From NCBI GenBank assembly GCA_031963045.1, contig JASSUK010000019.1, positions 1 to 64,000 on the forward strand: a stretch of DNA of 64,000 nt, read 5' to 3'. Origin of the DNA: JASSUD01 sp031963045 (GTDB taxonomy: Bacteria; Pseudomonadota; Gammaproteobacteria; Burkholderiales; Burkholderiaceae). A program made the position numbers and the translations under genes. The notes beneath the pieces are model-generated. The model saw only the letters and a list, made by a program, of their open reading frames with translations. It was not told where the DNA came from and ran no database searches. Each line of letters opens with the position of its first letter. The first letter of the stretch is position 1. Positions 52,687-61,833 of the stretch are shown in pieces.

Positions 52687-53928
52687 ATGGTCGTAACTCC
52701 CCCTCCGTTTTTCCGCAGATTTGCTAGCGAACGCATCCATACGGCACTTCAAGATACCCCTGTGGTTATGATCAACGGTCCCCGCCAGTGCGGTAAAACA
52801 ACCTTGGTTCGCCAGTTTGCTGGTACTAGCCATGTATATATCACCCTGGACGATGATACAGCGCTTGCTGCTGCCCGAAATGATCCAACTGGATTGATGC
52901 GCTCACTCGATTATGCAATTATCGATGAGATCCAACGCGCGCCTGAACTTTTACGTGCCATTAAAAAGACGGTTGATGAGGATCGTCGACCTGGCCGTTT
53001 TTTGCTTACGGGCTCAGCCAATGTATTGACCCTGCCAACTGTGTCAGAAAGCCTAGCTGGGCGCATGGAAATCATTAATCTTTTGCCCTTATCACGTTCT
53101 GAGATTAAAAATAAAAAGCCTCTATTTCTAGAACATGCATTCGCTGGAAAACTTATTAAACCGTCGGAAGTACTCATCGATCATGCACTAGTGCAAGCGG
53201 TATTAACCGGCGGTTATCCAGAAATGCTAGCACGCCAAGATGCGAAAAGACGCCGAGCCTGGCAGCGCGATTATCTGCATGCCGTCTTGCAGCGTGACGT
53301 GAGAGATATCGCTTATATCGAGAAAATAGATCATCTGCCACGTTTGCTTCAGGTGCTTGCTCACCATTCTGGACAATTGATTAATTTCACTCAGATCGGA
53401 GGGCAAGTTGGCCTGGATAGTAAAACTGCAAGTAAATATTTAGCCATTTTTGAGCAATTATTTTTGCTCCACCGTATCAAACCTTGGTTTCGTAATGAGA
53501 TTAAACGGGTAATTAAGTCCCCTAAGCTGCATTTCGTTGACGCGGGCTTACTGGCAAGCTTACTAGGGGTAACTGCCCAACGCATTGCAGAAAACCGTAC
53601 CTTATTTGGCCCTATCCTCGAAACCTTTATTGCCTCTGAAATTATGAAGCAGTTTACGTGGTCTGATGAGGCATATACGCTTCATCATTATCGCGATAAA
53701 GAGCAAAACGAAGTAGATATCGTGGTTGAAAATGAAATAGGCGAGGTGCTTGGTATCGAAATCAAAGCATCTGCATCGATTCGTGCGGATGATTTCAAAG
53801 GATTACGCAAGTTAGGTGATATCTGCCAGGAAGGGTTTAAGCTCGGGATTATTTTTTATAATGGAGAAAATATTATTCCATTTGGAGATCGTTTATTTGC
53901 CGCACCGATATCGTGCCTGTGGGAATAA
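52687..53928 (+). CDS. AAA-family ATPase with DUF4143 domain (413 aa)
   Basis: Walker A GPRQCGKTTLVRQF, Walker B DYAIIDEIQRAPELLRAIK and LLTGSANVLTLP (sensor) are in residues 20-120. The C-terminal part has the DUF4143 features, including a restriction-endonuclease-like stretch (YRDKEQNEVDIVVENEIGEV and LGIEIKAS). These proteins are common in bacteria and archaea; their role is unclear, with links to mobile elements and toxin-antitoxin-like loci. It is alone on the plus strand; its stop is 3 bp from a REP-like element. Confidence 0.88.
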   Translation: MVVTPPPFFRRFASERIHTALQDTPVVMINGPRQCGKTTLVRQFAGTSHVYITLDDDTALAAARNDPTGLMRSLDYAIIDEIQRAPELLRAIKKTVDEDRRPGRFLLTGSANVLTLPTVSESLAGRMEIINLLPLSRSEIKNKKPLFLEHAFAGKLIKPSEVLIDHALVQAVLTGGYPEMLARQDAKRRRAWQRDYLHAVLQRDVRDIAYIEKIDHLPRLLQVLAHHSGQLINFTQIGGQVGLDSKTASKYLAIFEQLFLLHRIKPWFRNEIKRVIKSPKLHFVDAGLLASLLGVTAQRIAENRTLFGPILETFIASEIMKQFTWSDEAYTLHHYRDKEQNEVDIVVENEIGEVLGIEIKASASIRADDFKGLRKLGDICQEGFKLGIIFYNGENIIPFGDRLFAAPISCLWE

Positions 53929-53930
53929 TC

Positions 53931-54066
53931 GGTAGGTTGGTGGTGAGGTACGAACCCCAACATGAAGACCACTGCCTTCTAATTATGACTTTTTGCAATA
54001 TATAGACAGGTTTTAAAGAAGACAGTGGCGCGCATGTTGGGGTTCGTGCCTCACCGCCAACCTACC
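53931..54066. repeat. BIME/REP-like element 10
   Basis: Complete element, arms GGTAGGTTGGTGGTGAGGTA and inverse. It lies between the AAA ATPase gene and the convergent tatA. Confidence 0.9.
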
Positions 54067-54071
54067 GGCAT

Positions 54072-54281
54072 TTATTTTTTTTCGTGGGCAGTTATGTCGA
54101 TGGTGTCTTTGCGTGTGGGAGTAGGCGAAGAAGAGGGGGGGGGACCTTCGCCTTGATTTAGGCCTTCTTTAAAACCTTTGAGAGCACTGCCAAGATCGGT
54201 GCCGATATTACGCAGTTTTTTGGTGCCAAATACCAAAGCAATAATAAGTAAGACGATAAGCCAGTGGCCAATGCTAAGCAT
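54072..54281 (-). CDS. tatA: Twin-arginine translocase subunit TatA
   Basis: Short N-terminal membrane helix (GHWLIVLLIIALVFGTKKLR), the amphipathic helix NIGTDLGSALKGFKEGL and an acidic/polar tail; 69 residues. AAGGA stands before the ATG, 2 bp after the HIT gene stop. In Burkholderia tatA is followed by tatB and tatC; here a REP-like element and a convergent gene follow at once, so tatBC must be elsewhere or lost. Confidence 0.92.
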   Translation of the reverse strand: MLSIGHWLIVLLIIALVFGTKKLRNIGTDLGSALKGFKEGLNQGEGPPPSSSPTPTRKDTIDITAHEKK

Positions 54282-54283
54282 AG

Positions 54284-54697
54284 TTATTCCTTGGAAATAT
54301 CTTTATCAATACCAGAAGAAGGCGTTCCCATAATATGGGCATGCAAATGGAAAATTTCCTGTCCGCCGCCGGGGCCCGTATGAATAGCAGTGCGAAAACC
54401 AGTCCTATTAGTTGGCGCATCATCAGGGGTACGAACATACCCGATACCAAGCTGTTTAGCCAGCTTCGGTATTAAAACAAGCAGCGATCCTAATAAAGCA
54501 GACTCGTTCTCACCGCAATCGGAAAGAGAGTGGATATGCTTGCGAGGCACCACGAGCGCATGCACAGGTGCTTGGGGGTAAATATCATGAAAAGCGTAAA
54601 ATTGATCATCTTCATAGATTTTTTTACTCGGTATTTCCCCCGCTACAATCTTGCAAAACAGACAGTTTGATACGGTATTACCCGGCGCTTCCTGCAT
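54284..54697 (-). CDS. HIT-family nucleotide-binding protein
   Basis: The histidine triad HLHAHIMG near the C-terminus and FCKIVAGEIPSKKIYEDD, HALVVPRKHI near the N-terminus identify a HINT-type purine phosphoramidase. AGGAGAAG precedes the ATG at 54697; the frame extends further upstream without support. 137 residues. It lies in the usual betaproteobacterial order DUF4870, HIT, tatA. Confidence 0.9.
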   Translation of the reverse strand: MQEAPGNTVSNCLFCKIVAGEIPSKKIYEDDQFYAFHDIYPQAPVHALVVPRKHIHSLSDCGENESALLGSLLVLIPKLAKQLGIGYVRTPDDAPTNRTGFRTAIHTGPGGGQEIFHLHAHIMGTPSSGIDKDISKE

Positions 54698-54731
54698 GAA
54701 ACTTCTCCTGCGAAAAATGGTAGGCGCCCAC

Positions 54732-55148
54732 CTATGGAAGACGCGACTCACTAAGATAAAGCCATCCCTTAATAATTCTGTACACCGCCCAAATCGCTCC
54801 TGCCAGCAGAACAAATGGTCCGATAAGTGCCAAGGACAATAATACGCCTAATACGGTGAAAGCTACGAGGCCCCAGAAGGTACGAATTTGCCAAGTAAAA
54901 TGCGCAATATAAAGCGGCGCATTAATAATGCTGTGAGAATGATGTGCCGCTCTTTGCGCCATTTTCCGCAGATCTGCGCGCTTAATATAGCTGATAATCA
55001 ATGCAATAAGCCCAGTCAGGCCGCCTGTTAGCCAGCAAATCGCATACAAGGCGTAGAGAATATGCGTAAGCGTGCGCAGTTGAGCGGGCGCATCTGGGGA
55101 GAGATTAGGTCTGTCACTATGGTTAGGTGGTAGGACATCTATAGTCAT
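54732..55148 (-). CDS. DUF4870-type small membrane protein
   Basis: 138 residues from the ATG of MTIDVLPPN. Three hydrophobic segments lie at about 28-56, 88-108 and 110-126, with a charged loop (YIKRADLRKMAQRAAHHSHS). The pattern and its place before the HIT gene match the conserved hypothetical protein of the his-tat cluster of Burkholderia. No biochemical role known. Confidence 0.75.
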   Translation of the reverse strand: MTIDVLPPNHSDRPNLSPDAPAQLRTLTHILYALYAICWLTGGLTGLIALIISYIKRADLRKMAQRAAHHSHSIINAPLYIAHFTWQIRTFWGLVAFTVLGVLLSLALIGPFVLLAGAIWAVYRIIKGWLYLSESRLP

Positions 55149-55257
55149 AGTATTTTGCTCCAGCCAGATTAAAAGCATTTAATAATGGTTGTGGGGACGT
55201 TTGAACACCACTGACTTACAATCATCGCTTTTGACCTGCATATGCAGGTTTTAGAAC

Positions 55258-55378
55258 GGTAGGTTGGTGGTGAGGCACGAACCTCAACATGCACGCCACC
55301 AACTTTTAACCTACATATGCAGGTCTTGAAAGGACAGCGGTCATCATGTTGGGGTTCCTTTGTCACCACCAACCTATC
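55258..55378. repeat. BIME/REP-like element 11 with duplicated core
   Basis: Arms GGTAGGTTGGTGGTGAGGCA and inverse; a few mismatches (AACCTCAAC, CCTATC). Just before it (55206-55253) lies an extra piece of element core (CCACTGACTTACAATCATCG, CTGCATATGCAG), the scar of a second, truncated copy. Confidence 0.85.
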
Positions 55379-55418
55379 GCTAATTTTAGACTCTATTTGG
55401 AGATTTGCAGCCGGACTC

Positions 55419-55889
55419 TTAGATAGACAAAGCTGCTTTTACTGCTTCTACATGTCCTGGAACTTTAACGCCGCGCCAAACGTGTTGAATCACATAATCG
55501 GTATCAACTATAAACGTGCTGCGTTCAATGCCGCGTACGTCCTTGCCAAACATTTTTTTGGGCTTGATCACATCAAATAGCGTGCATAGTTTTTCATCGC
55601 TATCGGAGAGCAGAGGAAAAGGAATGCCTAGTTTATAACTAAAGCGTTTATGCGACTCCAGGCTATCGCGCGATACCCCCACAATTTCCACGCCAGCTTT
55701 TTGAAAATCTGGGTAGGCCTGTGCGAAAGCCGCACTTTCATCGGTGCAGCCTGGTGTATCGTCTTTGGGGTAGAAATATATAACGAGGTAGCGTTGACCT
55801 GGTTTTTTCAGGCAAGCAGACAGAGAAAAATCTCCGAGGGTAGAAGGGACAGTCCAATCACTGAGTGTGTCATTAACCGCTAGGGCCAT
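55419..55889 (-). CDS. bcp: Thioredoxin-dependent peroxiredoxin (Bcp/PrxQ family)
   Basis: It reduces peroxides in the cytosol. The peroxidatic cysteine lies in YFYPKDDTPGCTDE. E. coli Bcp has a second cysteine five residues on; here that position is not Cys (CTDESAA), so the protein works by another resolving Cys or as a 1-Cys enzyme. 156 residues, ATG start, no operon partner. Confidence 0.93.
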   Translation of the reverse strand: MALAVNDTLSDWTVPSTLGDFSLSACLKKPGQRYLVIYFYPKDDTPGCTDESAAFAQAYPDFQKAGVEIVGVSRDSLESHKRFSYKLGIPFPLLSDSDEKLCTLFDVIKPKKMFGKDVRGIERSTFIVDTDYVIQHVWRGVKVPGHVEAVKAALSI

Positions 55890-56076
55890 GGTAGAGAACT
55901 CCTAAAGTAATCGAAAAAGAGGTCGGGCTCCTAGATAGGTAAGAAGCCGTTTCAGGTTTTATCGTCCTATATCAGTACGGATAGTTAGCAATTGCTTTGG
56001 TAAATTTTGCAGCGCACCTCATCCTGTAGCATACAGCATGGAGTACGCTGCAGGTATTCAAAAAGACTGTGGCGCG
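55890..56076. other. Upstream region of bcp
   Basis: No supported gene. Its right end (from 56050) repeats the sequence found before element 9 (CAGGTATTCAAAAAGACTGTGG), so it is the core of a REP-like half element. Confidence 0.4.
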
Positions 56077-56202
56077 CATGTTGGGGTTCCTTCGTCACCA
56101 CCAACCTACCGTCCTTTGCTTTTTTGTGGTTGGTTGAGTTTGATAGAACCCTTTTACATATGCATCTTGGTAGCTTGGTGGTGACGAAGGAACCCCAACA
56201 TG
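56077..56202. repeat. BIME/REP-like element 12, arms in outward order
   Basis: Like element 9: right-type arm 56077-56110, spacer with GAGTTTGATAGAACCCTTTT, left-type arm 56169-56202 (GGTAGCTTGGTGGTGACG). The spacer is nearly identical to that of element 9, so the whole outward unit was copied. Confidence 0.8.
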
Positions 56203-56239
56203 CATACCACCTGCTTTTAATTTTTGCACTGTAAGACCA

Positions 56240-56530
56240 TTATATTGGCTGTGCTTGCGCAAGTACTTGTGCACGGAATTTCGGCGGCAGATCGCCTGGA
56301 GTTAACAAATCAACGTGGATGCCGAGAAGGGCTTCTAGCTCGATCTGCAAGCCTCCAAGATCAAATAGCGTTGCACCAGGCAGCGCATCCACTAGTAGAT
56401 CAAGGTCACTGCCATCTAAATCCGTACCGTGAAGTACTGAGCCAAATATACGAGGATTTGATATAGGGAAGCGATTTACCGTTTCGCGTACAGCATTGCA
56501 TTTTAGATTAAGAATTATAGATGGCCGCAT
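56240..56530 (-). CDS. MntA-type minimal nucleotidyltransferase (96 aa)
   Basis: The GSVLHGTDLDGSDLDLLVD segment is the G-S..(D/E)-x-D catalytic motif of MNT-domain proteins, which act as antitoxins by adenylylating HEPN toxins. The C-terminus (LLGIHVDLLTPGDLPP) is typical. A HEPN partner is expected next to it, but arnD lies on one side and a REP-like element on the other, so it is an orphan. It is read in the same direction as the arn operon, 20 bp after arnD. Confidence 0.8.
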   Translation of the reverse strand: MRPSIILNLKCNAVRETVNRFPISNPRIFGSVLHGTDLDGSDLDLLVDALPGATLFDLGGLQIELEALLGIHVDLLTPGDLPPKFRAQVLAQAQPI

Positions 56531-56550
56531 GGACTACGCCTGAGTGTCTG

Positions 56551-57462
56551 CTAAGAAGCTTGCACAATAAGCTCACCAGATCGCCCTATCACGCTTCCCC
56601 ATGTAACGGGTGCTTCTAGCAAGGTGTCGAGCGTAAGAGTGGCGTAATAATCCGCCAACGATACCAGCTTATGCCCCTGTGCACGCCAGCCTGCAAGCAA
56701 ATCTTCAAAAGCCGCATTGAGCTTTTGCCCTTCCAGCTCTGCATGTAATGTAAAAACGTGGTCATGCATGGGCGTATTGCCTGCAGCAGGATCGGTTTTT
56801 GCGAGCAATTGCTGAACGACTTGCCGAGTATCCGCACCATCCACTCCCAGCATTTCATCAAAAGTAGGTAAGGTAGTGGGGAGTTGAACATGTGCCAAAG
56901 GCTTGCCATTTAAGGTAGGCCGGTAGGGGCCTGTTCCGCGTCCGTCTGAAGAATAGGGGAGGCCCCACGCATCAATCTGCAAAAAAGCCGCTGCGTTCAT
57001 TTGCCAGCCTGCTGCGCCGTGCGTGGTAGGCGGGGTGCCAAAAATCTCTAAAAAGCGCGCGTAGCTTTGATGCATTTGCGCCATGGTCCATTTGCTATCA
57101 CGCTCACGCACATGGTCTTGCCAATAGACGTGATCCCACGCATGTACGCCACATTCAAAACCTGCATCGCGCACAGCTTGCATCTGGGCTTTTGCTTTGC
57201 GGCCAATATCTGGGCCGGGCCACAGCACGCCATTAAATAGCGTGCGCAATCCGTAGTGCTCGAGCACAGAAGTGCGGGATACTTTTTGCAGAAAACCCGG
57301 CCGAAAGATACGGCGCAATGCCCATCCGGTATGGTCGGGCCCTAAGCTGAACAAAAAAGTGGCCCCTGCCTGTGCCTGCTCCAAGCTTTTTTGCAGCGTA
57401 GGAACGCCTTTTTGTGTCCCAACCAGCGTATCTACATCAATTTTGAGTGCAATATAAGCCAA
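56551..57462 (-). CDS. arnD: 4-deoxy-4-formamido-L-arabinose-phosphoundecaprenol deformylase
   Basis: It removes the formyl group from undecaprenyl-phosphate Ara4FN before flipping. NodB-like fold: LKIDVDTLVGT, the histidines in ECGVHAWDHVYWQDH and the TMAQMH block are present. 303 residues. The start is a TTG two bases before the stop of the upstream gene (TAAATTG on the minus strand), implying translational coupling. Confidence 0.92.
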   Translation of the reverse strand: MAYIALKIDVDTLVGTQKGVPTLQKSLEQAQAGATFLFSLGPDHTGWALRRIFRPGFLQKVSRTSVLEHYGLRTLFNGVLWPGPDIGRKAKAQMQAVRDAGFECGVHAWDHVYWQDHVRERDSKWTMAQMHQSYARFLEIFGTPPTTHGAAGWQMNAAAFLQIDAWGLPYSSDGRGTGPYRPTLNGKPLAHVQLPTTLPTFDEMLGVDGADTRQVVQQLLAKTDPAAGNTPMHDHVFTLHAELEGQKLNAAFEDLLAGWRAQGHKLVSLADYYATLTLDTLLEAPVTWGSVIGRSGELIVQAS

Positions 57463-57463
57463 T

Positions 57464-58510
57464 TTAGTTCTCTATTAATGCATTCATCTCAGCGATATGG
57501 CCGCGGTAGGCTTCAAATATTTTACGTAGTGTGTCGTCTAAACCTAAGGTCGGTTTCCAGCCTAAATCAGCCATCGTATTCTCAATTTTAGGCACACGGT
57601 TTTGTACATCTTGATAGCCGTTTCCGTAATATTGCTGCGAGGAGGTTTCGATAAGAGGTGTACTGGAGAGCCGGCTTGCATATTCAGGGAATTCACGCGC
57701 TATATCGAGCATTCTGGTAGCCAGCTCTCGAATCGAATAATTATTATTGGGATTGCCAATGTTATAAATTTTCTGACTGGCTATGCCTGCTGGGTTTTCG
57801 ATGATGCGCATTAATGCATCAATGCCGTCATCGATATCGGTAAAGGCGCGTTTTTGCGCTCCTCCATCTACGAGTTGAATAGATTTTCCGCGTGCAATAT
57901 CGCCAAGGAATTGCGTGACTACGCGGGAGCTTCCTTCTTTAGGGCTAAAAATAGAATCCAGCCCAGCGCCAATCCAGTTAAAGGGGCGAAAGAGGGTGAA
58001 GTTCAGCCCTTCTTGCGCGCCATATCCCCAAATGACTCGATCCATAAGCTGCTTAGAGCAAGCATAAATCCAGCGAGATTTTTGAATGGGACCATACACG
58101 AGAGAAGAGGCTTCAGGATCAAATTGCTCATCGGTACACATACCGTAGACTTCAGAGGTCGACGGAAATACCAAATGTTTTTTATATTTCATCGCTGAGC
58201 GAACAATAGGTAAATTGGCTTCAAAATCCAATTCAAAAACGCGCAGAGGTTGTTTCACATACGTTGCAGGTGTAGCAATGGCCACTAGTGGCAAAATGAC
58301 ATCGCATTTACGAATATTGTATTCCACCCATTCTTTATTGATGGTGATATCGCCCTCTGAGAAATGCATGCGAGGGTGATTTAACAAATCGCCAAGGCGT
58401 TCAGTCTGCATATCCATACCAAAGACTTCCCAGTCTGTGGTTTCTAAAATGCGTTTGGATAGATGATGGCCAATAAAGCCATTCACGCCGAGGATAAGTA
58501 TTTTTTTCAT
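57464..58510 (-). CDS. arnA: ArnA dehydrogenase domain as a separate protein (UDP-glucuronate oxidative decarboxylase)
   Basis: It converts UDP-glucuronate to UDP-Ara4O. MKKILILGVNGFIGHHL is the NAD-binding start; SEVYGMCTDEQFDPEAS and RWIYACSKQLMDRVIWGYG carry the Tyr-x3-Lys pair (YACSK). In E. coli this is the C-terminal half of bifunctional ArnA; here it is an independent gene of 348 residues, as in Burkholderia. The frame extends to 58594 without a start signal. Confidence 0.92.
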   Translation of the reverse strand: MKKILILGVNGFIGHHLSKRILETTDWEVFGMDMQTERLGDLLNHPRMHFSEGDITINKEWVEYNIRKCDVILPLVAIATPATYVKQPLRVFELDFEANLPIVRSAMKYKKHLVFPSTSEVYGMCTDEQFDPEASSLVYGPIQKSRWIYACSKQLMDRVIWGYGAQEGLNFTLFRPFNWIGAGLDSIFSPKEGSSRVVTQFLGDIARGKSIQLVDGGAQKRAFTDIDDGIDALMRIIENPAGIASQKIYNIGNPNNNYSIRELATRMLDIAREFPEYASRLSSTPLIETSSQQYYGNGYQDVQNRVPKIENTMADLGWKPTLGLDDTLRKIFEAYRGHIAEMNALIEN

Positions 58511-58577
58511 AAAAATGGGTAGGTAAAAAAATAAAGCAAATAATGGTGCGAGAAGAGCAAAATGGCCTAAATGTGAT

Positions 58578-59528
58578 TTAGGCCTTACTCGCACGAGTTA
58601 GTTCTATAAAACGGGCCGGCGTAATGGCTTGGCCTTCATATAAAAGCGTGTGGATCAAAATAACACCGCCATCTGCGCAACATCCGACAAAATGGTTGTC
58701 TCGAACCTGCAAACCCACTTGCTTCATATCGCCTGATGCTAGGCCAGCAACAGCTGGCGCACCTAAATGGATGCGTTTTTCCAGTCGTGCGGCAGCGATG
58801 ATAAAACGGTGCGAACCTATTACGGTAAAAGCGCCTGGGTAGGGAGGGGCGAGCGCGCGTATTAAGTTATATACCATGTGGGCTGGGGCTTGCCAGTCGA
58901 TGCGCCCGTCTTCTGGCGTGCGTCGACCAAAATAACTCCCTTTTTCTAGGGCATTTGGCAAGCGTTCAGCCCGGTCTGCTAACAGATCTGGTAAGGCTTT
59001 CCATAAGGTAATTTCAGCGGCAAGCGTTACTTTTTGCATAACTTGGCTTGCAATATCGTCTGGCAAGATAGGAACCGCTGTTTGCCCAATAATAGCACCT
59101 GCATCCGGACGGGCAGTCATCTCGTGCAAGGTGGCTCCTATTTGCGTTTCTCCATGCAAAATAGCCCAATTCACCGGTGCGCAGCCTCGGTAATGCGGTA
59201 ATAGTGAGCCATGCATATTAAAGGCCCCGCGCCGAGCACTGCCAAGTATTTCAGGACTAAGCATCTGCCGATAATAAAAAGAAAAAATAAAATCCGCAGA
59301 GGTAGCTTGTACAGCCTGTAAAAGCGCGGGGCTATTCGCATTAACCGGTTTTTGTACAGGCCATGCTTGCGCGGCGGCTAGGTCGGCTACAGACTCAAAC
59401 CAGCATGTTTCATTGGGATTGTCTTCATGCGTCACTACCAAAGCAATATCGATACCGAATGCCTGTAATACTTGTAAGCAGCGCACGCCTACATTGTGGT
59501 AGGCGAAAACAACAGCGCTGGCGGTCAT
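58578..59528 (-). CDS. ArnA formyltransferase domain as a separate protein
   Basis: It formylates UDP-L-Ara4N with 10-formyl-tetrahydrofolate. The catalytic block FNMHGSLLPHYRGCAPVNWA and the later DAGAIIGQ are as in formyltransferases such as Fmt and ArnA-N. GGAG stands nine bases before the ATG at 59528. 316 residues. It is the other half of ArnA, upstream of the dehydrogenase gene with a 67 bp gap. Confidence 0.9.
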   Translation of the reverse strand: MTASAVVFAYHNVGVRCLQVLQAFGIDIALVVTHEDNPNETCWFESVADLAAAQAWPVQKPVNANSPALLQAVQATSADFIFSFYYRQMLSPEILGSARRGAFNMHGSLLPHYRGCAPVNWAILHGETQIGATLHEMTARPDAGAIIGQTAVPILPDDIASQVMQKVTLAAEITLWKALPDLLADRAERLPNALEKGSYFGRRTPEDGRIDWQAPAHMVYNLIRALAPPYPGAFTVIGSHRFIIAAARLEKRIHLGAPAVAGLASGDMKQVGLQVRDNHFVGCCADGGVILIHTLLYEGQAITPARFIELTRASKA

Positions 59529-59561
59529 GGTGTAGTGCTCCAAGGTTTTAAGTAGGGCTGG

Positions 59562-60557
59562 TTACGTTGAGGCGCTTTCGTCCTCTACACTTACCGATTC
59601 ATGCTTCTCATCTGCTGCAGACGTTAGCTGCTCAAGAGTGTGCGCTATCAAATAACGGGGGCGGGCACGCACTTCCTGGTAGATGCGGCCAATATATTCT
59701 CCCAGTAAACCCATACCAAATAAAATAACGCCAAGCAGAAAAAACGTAATCGCAAAGAGTGTGAAAACGCCATACACCTCAGCGCCAATAAAAAAGCGAC
59801 GGACTAATAACAGAATAAAAAGGGCAGCAGAGCCAATCGACAGCACTCCTCCTATTACAGAGAGCCATTGCAAGGGCGCCACCGAAAATCCTGTAACCAG
59901 ATCAAAATTTAAGCGAATAAGGCTGTAGAGCGAATACTTAGATTGCCCCGCAAATCGTTCTTCATGCTCCACTTCAATTTCAGCGGGGTTATGTGCAAAG
60001 GTATAGGCAAGTGCAGGAATAAAAGGCGTACTTTCCCCGCAGCGATTGATGGTATCTACGATAGACCGGCTATAGGCACGTAGCATGCAGCCTTGGTCCG
60101 TCATCTTGATATGGGTGATTTTTTCACGCAGGCGATTCATCCATATAGAGGCTTTTTTCCTCCATAGGCTGTCTTGCCGCTCACGCCGACAGGTTCCCAC
60201 ATAATCATGGCCTTCGCGCATTTTGGCGAGTAGCTTACCGATTTCTTCTGGGGGGTTTTGTAAATCTGCATCCAGCGTCACCACACATGCTCCACGTGAT
60301 GCTTTAAAACCCGCCAATATCGCCATATGCTGGCCATAGTTGCCACTGAGCATCAATACACGGGTAACTTCAGGTCGGCGATCAAATTGCTCTGCCAGAT
60401 GGCGGCCCGTTTTATCTTGGCTACCATCGTTAATAAAAATGACCTCATAAGGCAGTGCTAGCGCATCTAACGCAGGATAGAGGCGTTTAAATAGTGCCTC
60501 TATTCCTGATTCTTCGTTATATACCGGGATGACTACAGACAGTTCTAAGCTAGACAC
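59562..60557 (-). CDS. arnC: Undecaprenyl-phosphate 4-deoxy-4-formamido-L-arabinose transferase
   Basis: Glycosyltransferase family 2 enzyme that loads Ara4FN onto undecaprenyl phosphate. VVIPVYNEESGIEALFKRL, VTLDADLQNPPEEIGKLLAK and, near the C-terminus, two membrane helices (about 230-290) are typical. The start is GTG with AGGAG seven bases upstream. 331 residues. Confidence 0.93.
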   Translation of the reverse strand: MSSLELSVVIPVYNEESGIEALFKRLYPALDALALPYEVIFINDGSQDKTGRHLAEQFDRRPEVTRVLMLSGNYGQHMAILAGFKASRGACVVTLDADLQNPPEEIGKLLAKMREGHDYVGTCRRERQDSLWRKKASIWMNRLREKITHIKMTDQGCMLRAYSRSIVDTINRCGESTPFIPALAYTFAHNPAEIEVEHEERFAGQSKYSLYSLIRLNFDLVTGFSVAPLQWLSVIGGVLSIGSAALFILLLVRRFFIGAEVYGVFTLFAITFFLLGVILFGMGLLGEYIGRIYQEVRARPRYLIAHTLEQLTSAADEKHESVSVEDESAST

Positions 60558-60643
60558 AGAAAATACTCCTGATTGGTTGGCCTATCGTACCTCTCTTCTT
60601 TAAATTCCTATTTTGGGAGGCCTTGAATGGGTTCTTATTGGTT

Positions 60644-61804
60644 TTATCGAGTATACAGTGCTGCAATTTCATACACTGCAGCCACCACGCGTTCCACATC
60701 TTCTTCTTGCATGGCTGGAAATAATGGCAGTGTCAAAATAGCTGCGCCAATGCGTTCAGCATGGGGATACATGCCCGGCTTAAAGCCGCGTGCTTGGTAC
60801 AATTTGAACAAATGAATGGGTGGATAATGCACCCCACTTCCAATTTGTCGTGCATGGAGTTGTGCCATATATTCCGAGCGCGTAATACTGAGCATATCGA
60901 GCGGCAGCACAATTTGGAACATATGCCAGTTACTGTGCTCCCAATCTGCCGGAGGTAAGCCTATTGCACTCCAAATAGGCAAATCAGTCTGCTGCGCAAA
61001 GCGCTCAAAGCATGCAAAATAATGTTTAGCTAATGCTTGGCGCTTGGCCGTAACGGTAGGGAGGCCGGGTAATTGGTGCAAGCCCACGCACGCAGCTACA
61101 TCCGTTAAATTGGATTTTCCACCTAATACATCGACTTCCATTCCATCAAAACCAGAGCGAGTAACACCTTGCAAGCGATATTTGCGAGCCAGTATCGCTT
61201 CTTCTTCTGTATGTAAAACCAGCGCGCCCCCTTCGATGGACGTGAGATTTTTGTTCGCATGGAAGCTAAAAGAAACTAAATCCCCAATCGCTCCTATACG
61301 CTGGCCCTTCCACGATGCCCCAAAGCTTTGCGCTGCATCTTCAATAACGCGCAGATTATAGGTTTTAGCTAATGTATAGAGCTGATCTCGATTCACGGGC
61401 AAACCCGCAAGATCTACAGGCATAAGCGCTTTAGTGCGCGGTGTAATAGCGCGTTCTACTTCTTGCAAATCGATATTGCGGGTTTGCGGGTCAATATCCA
61501 CAAAAATAGGTGTGGCACCTACTTGAATAATCGTATTGCTCGTAGCAACCCAAGACAAAGGCGTAGTAATAACCTCATCTCCTGGCCCCACTCCTGCTAA
61601 ACGCAGCGCAACCTCCATAGTCGCTGTGCCTGAATTAAACGTGCACACAGGCCGACCTCCACAATACTCAGAGAGTGCCGCTTCAAAAAGCTGATTTTGC
61701 GGGCCAGTAGTAATCCAACCTGAGCGCAAAACTTCTGCTACCGCAGCAATAGTGGCTTCATCAATATGAGGACGAACAAAAGGCAAGAAGGGAAGAGGGG
61801 ACAT
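60644..61804 (-). CDS. arnB: UDP-4-amino-4-deoxy-L-arabinose--oxoglutarate aminotransferase
   Basis: PLP enzyme of the DegT/DnrJ/EryC1 family that makes UDP-Ara4N. The PLP lysine lies in FSFHANKNLTSIEGGALVL, and EDAAQSFGASWKGQ precedes it. The start is MSPLPFLPFVRPHIDE at 61804; upstream in-frame codons lack support. 386 residues. The remnant of a REP arm lies between it and the small flippase gene. Confidence 0.93.
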   Translation of the reverse strand: MSPLPFLPFVRPHIDEATIAAVAEVLRSGWITTGPQNQLFEAALSEYCGGRPVCTFNSGTATMEVALRLAGVGPGDEVITTPLSWVATSNTIIQVGATPIFVDIDPQTRNIDLQEVERAITPRTKALMPVDLAGLPVNRDQLYTLAKTYNLRVIEDAAQSFGASWKGQRIGAIGDLVSFSFHANKNLTSIEGGALVLHTEEEAILARKYRLQGVTRSGFDGMEVDVLGGKSNLTDVAACVGLHQLPGLPTVTAKRQALAKHYFACFERFAQQTDLPIWSAIGLPPADWEHSNWHMFQIVLPLDMLSITRSEYMAQLHARQIGSGVHYPPIHLFKLYQARGFKPGMYPHAERIGAAILTLPLFPAMQEEDVERVVAAVYEIAALYTR

Positions 61805-61833
61805 GAGGGCGCAAACCACTGGAAAAAATTATA

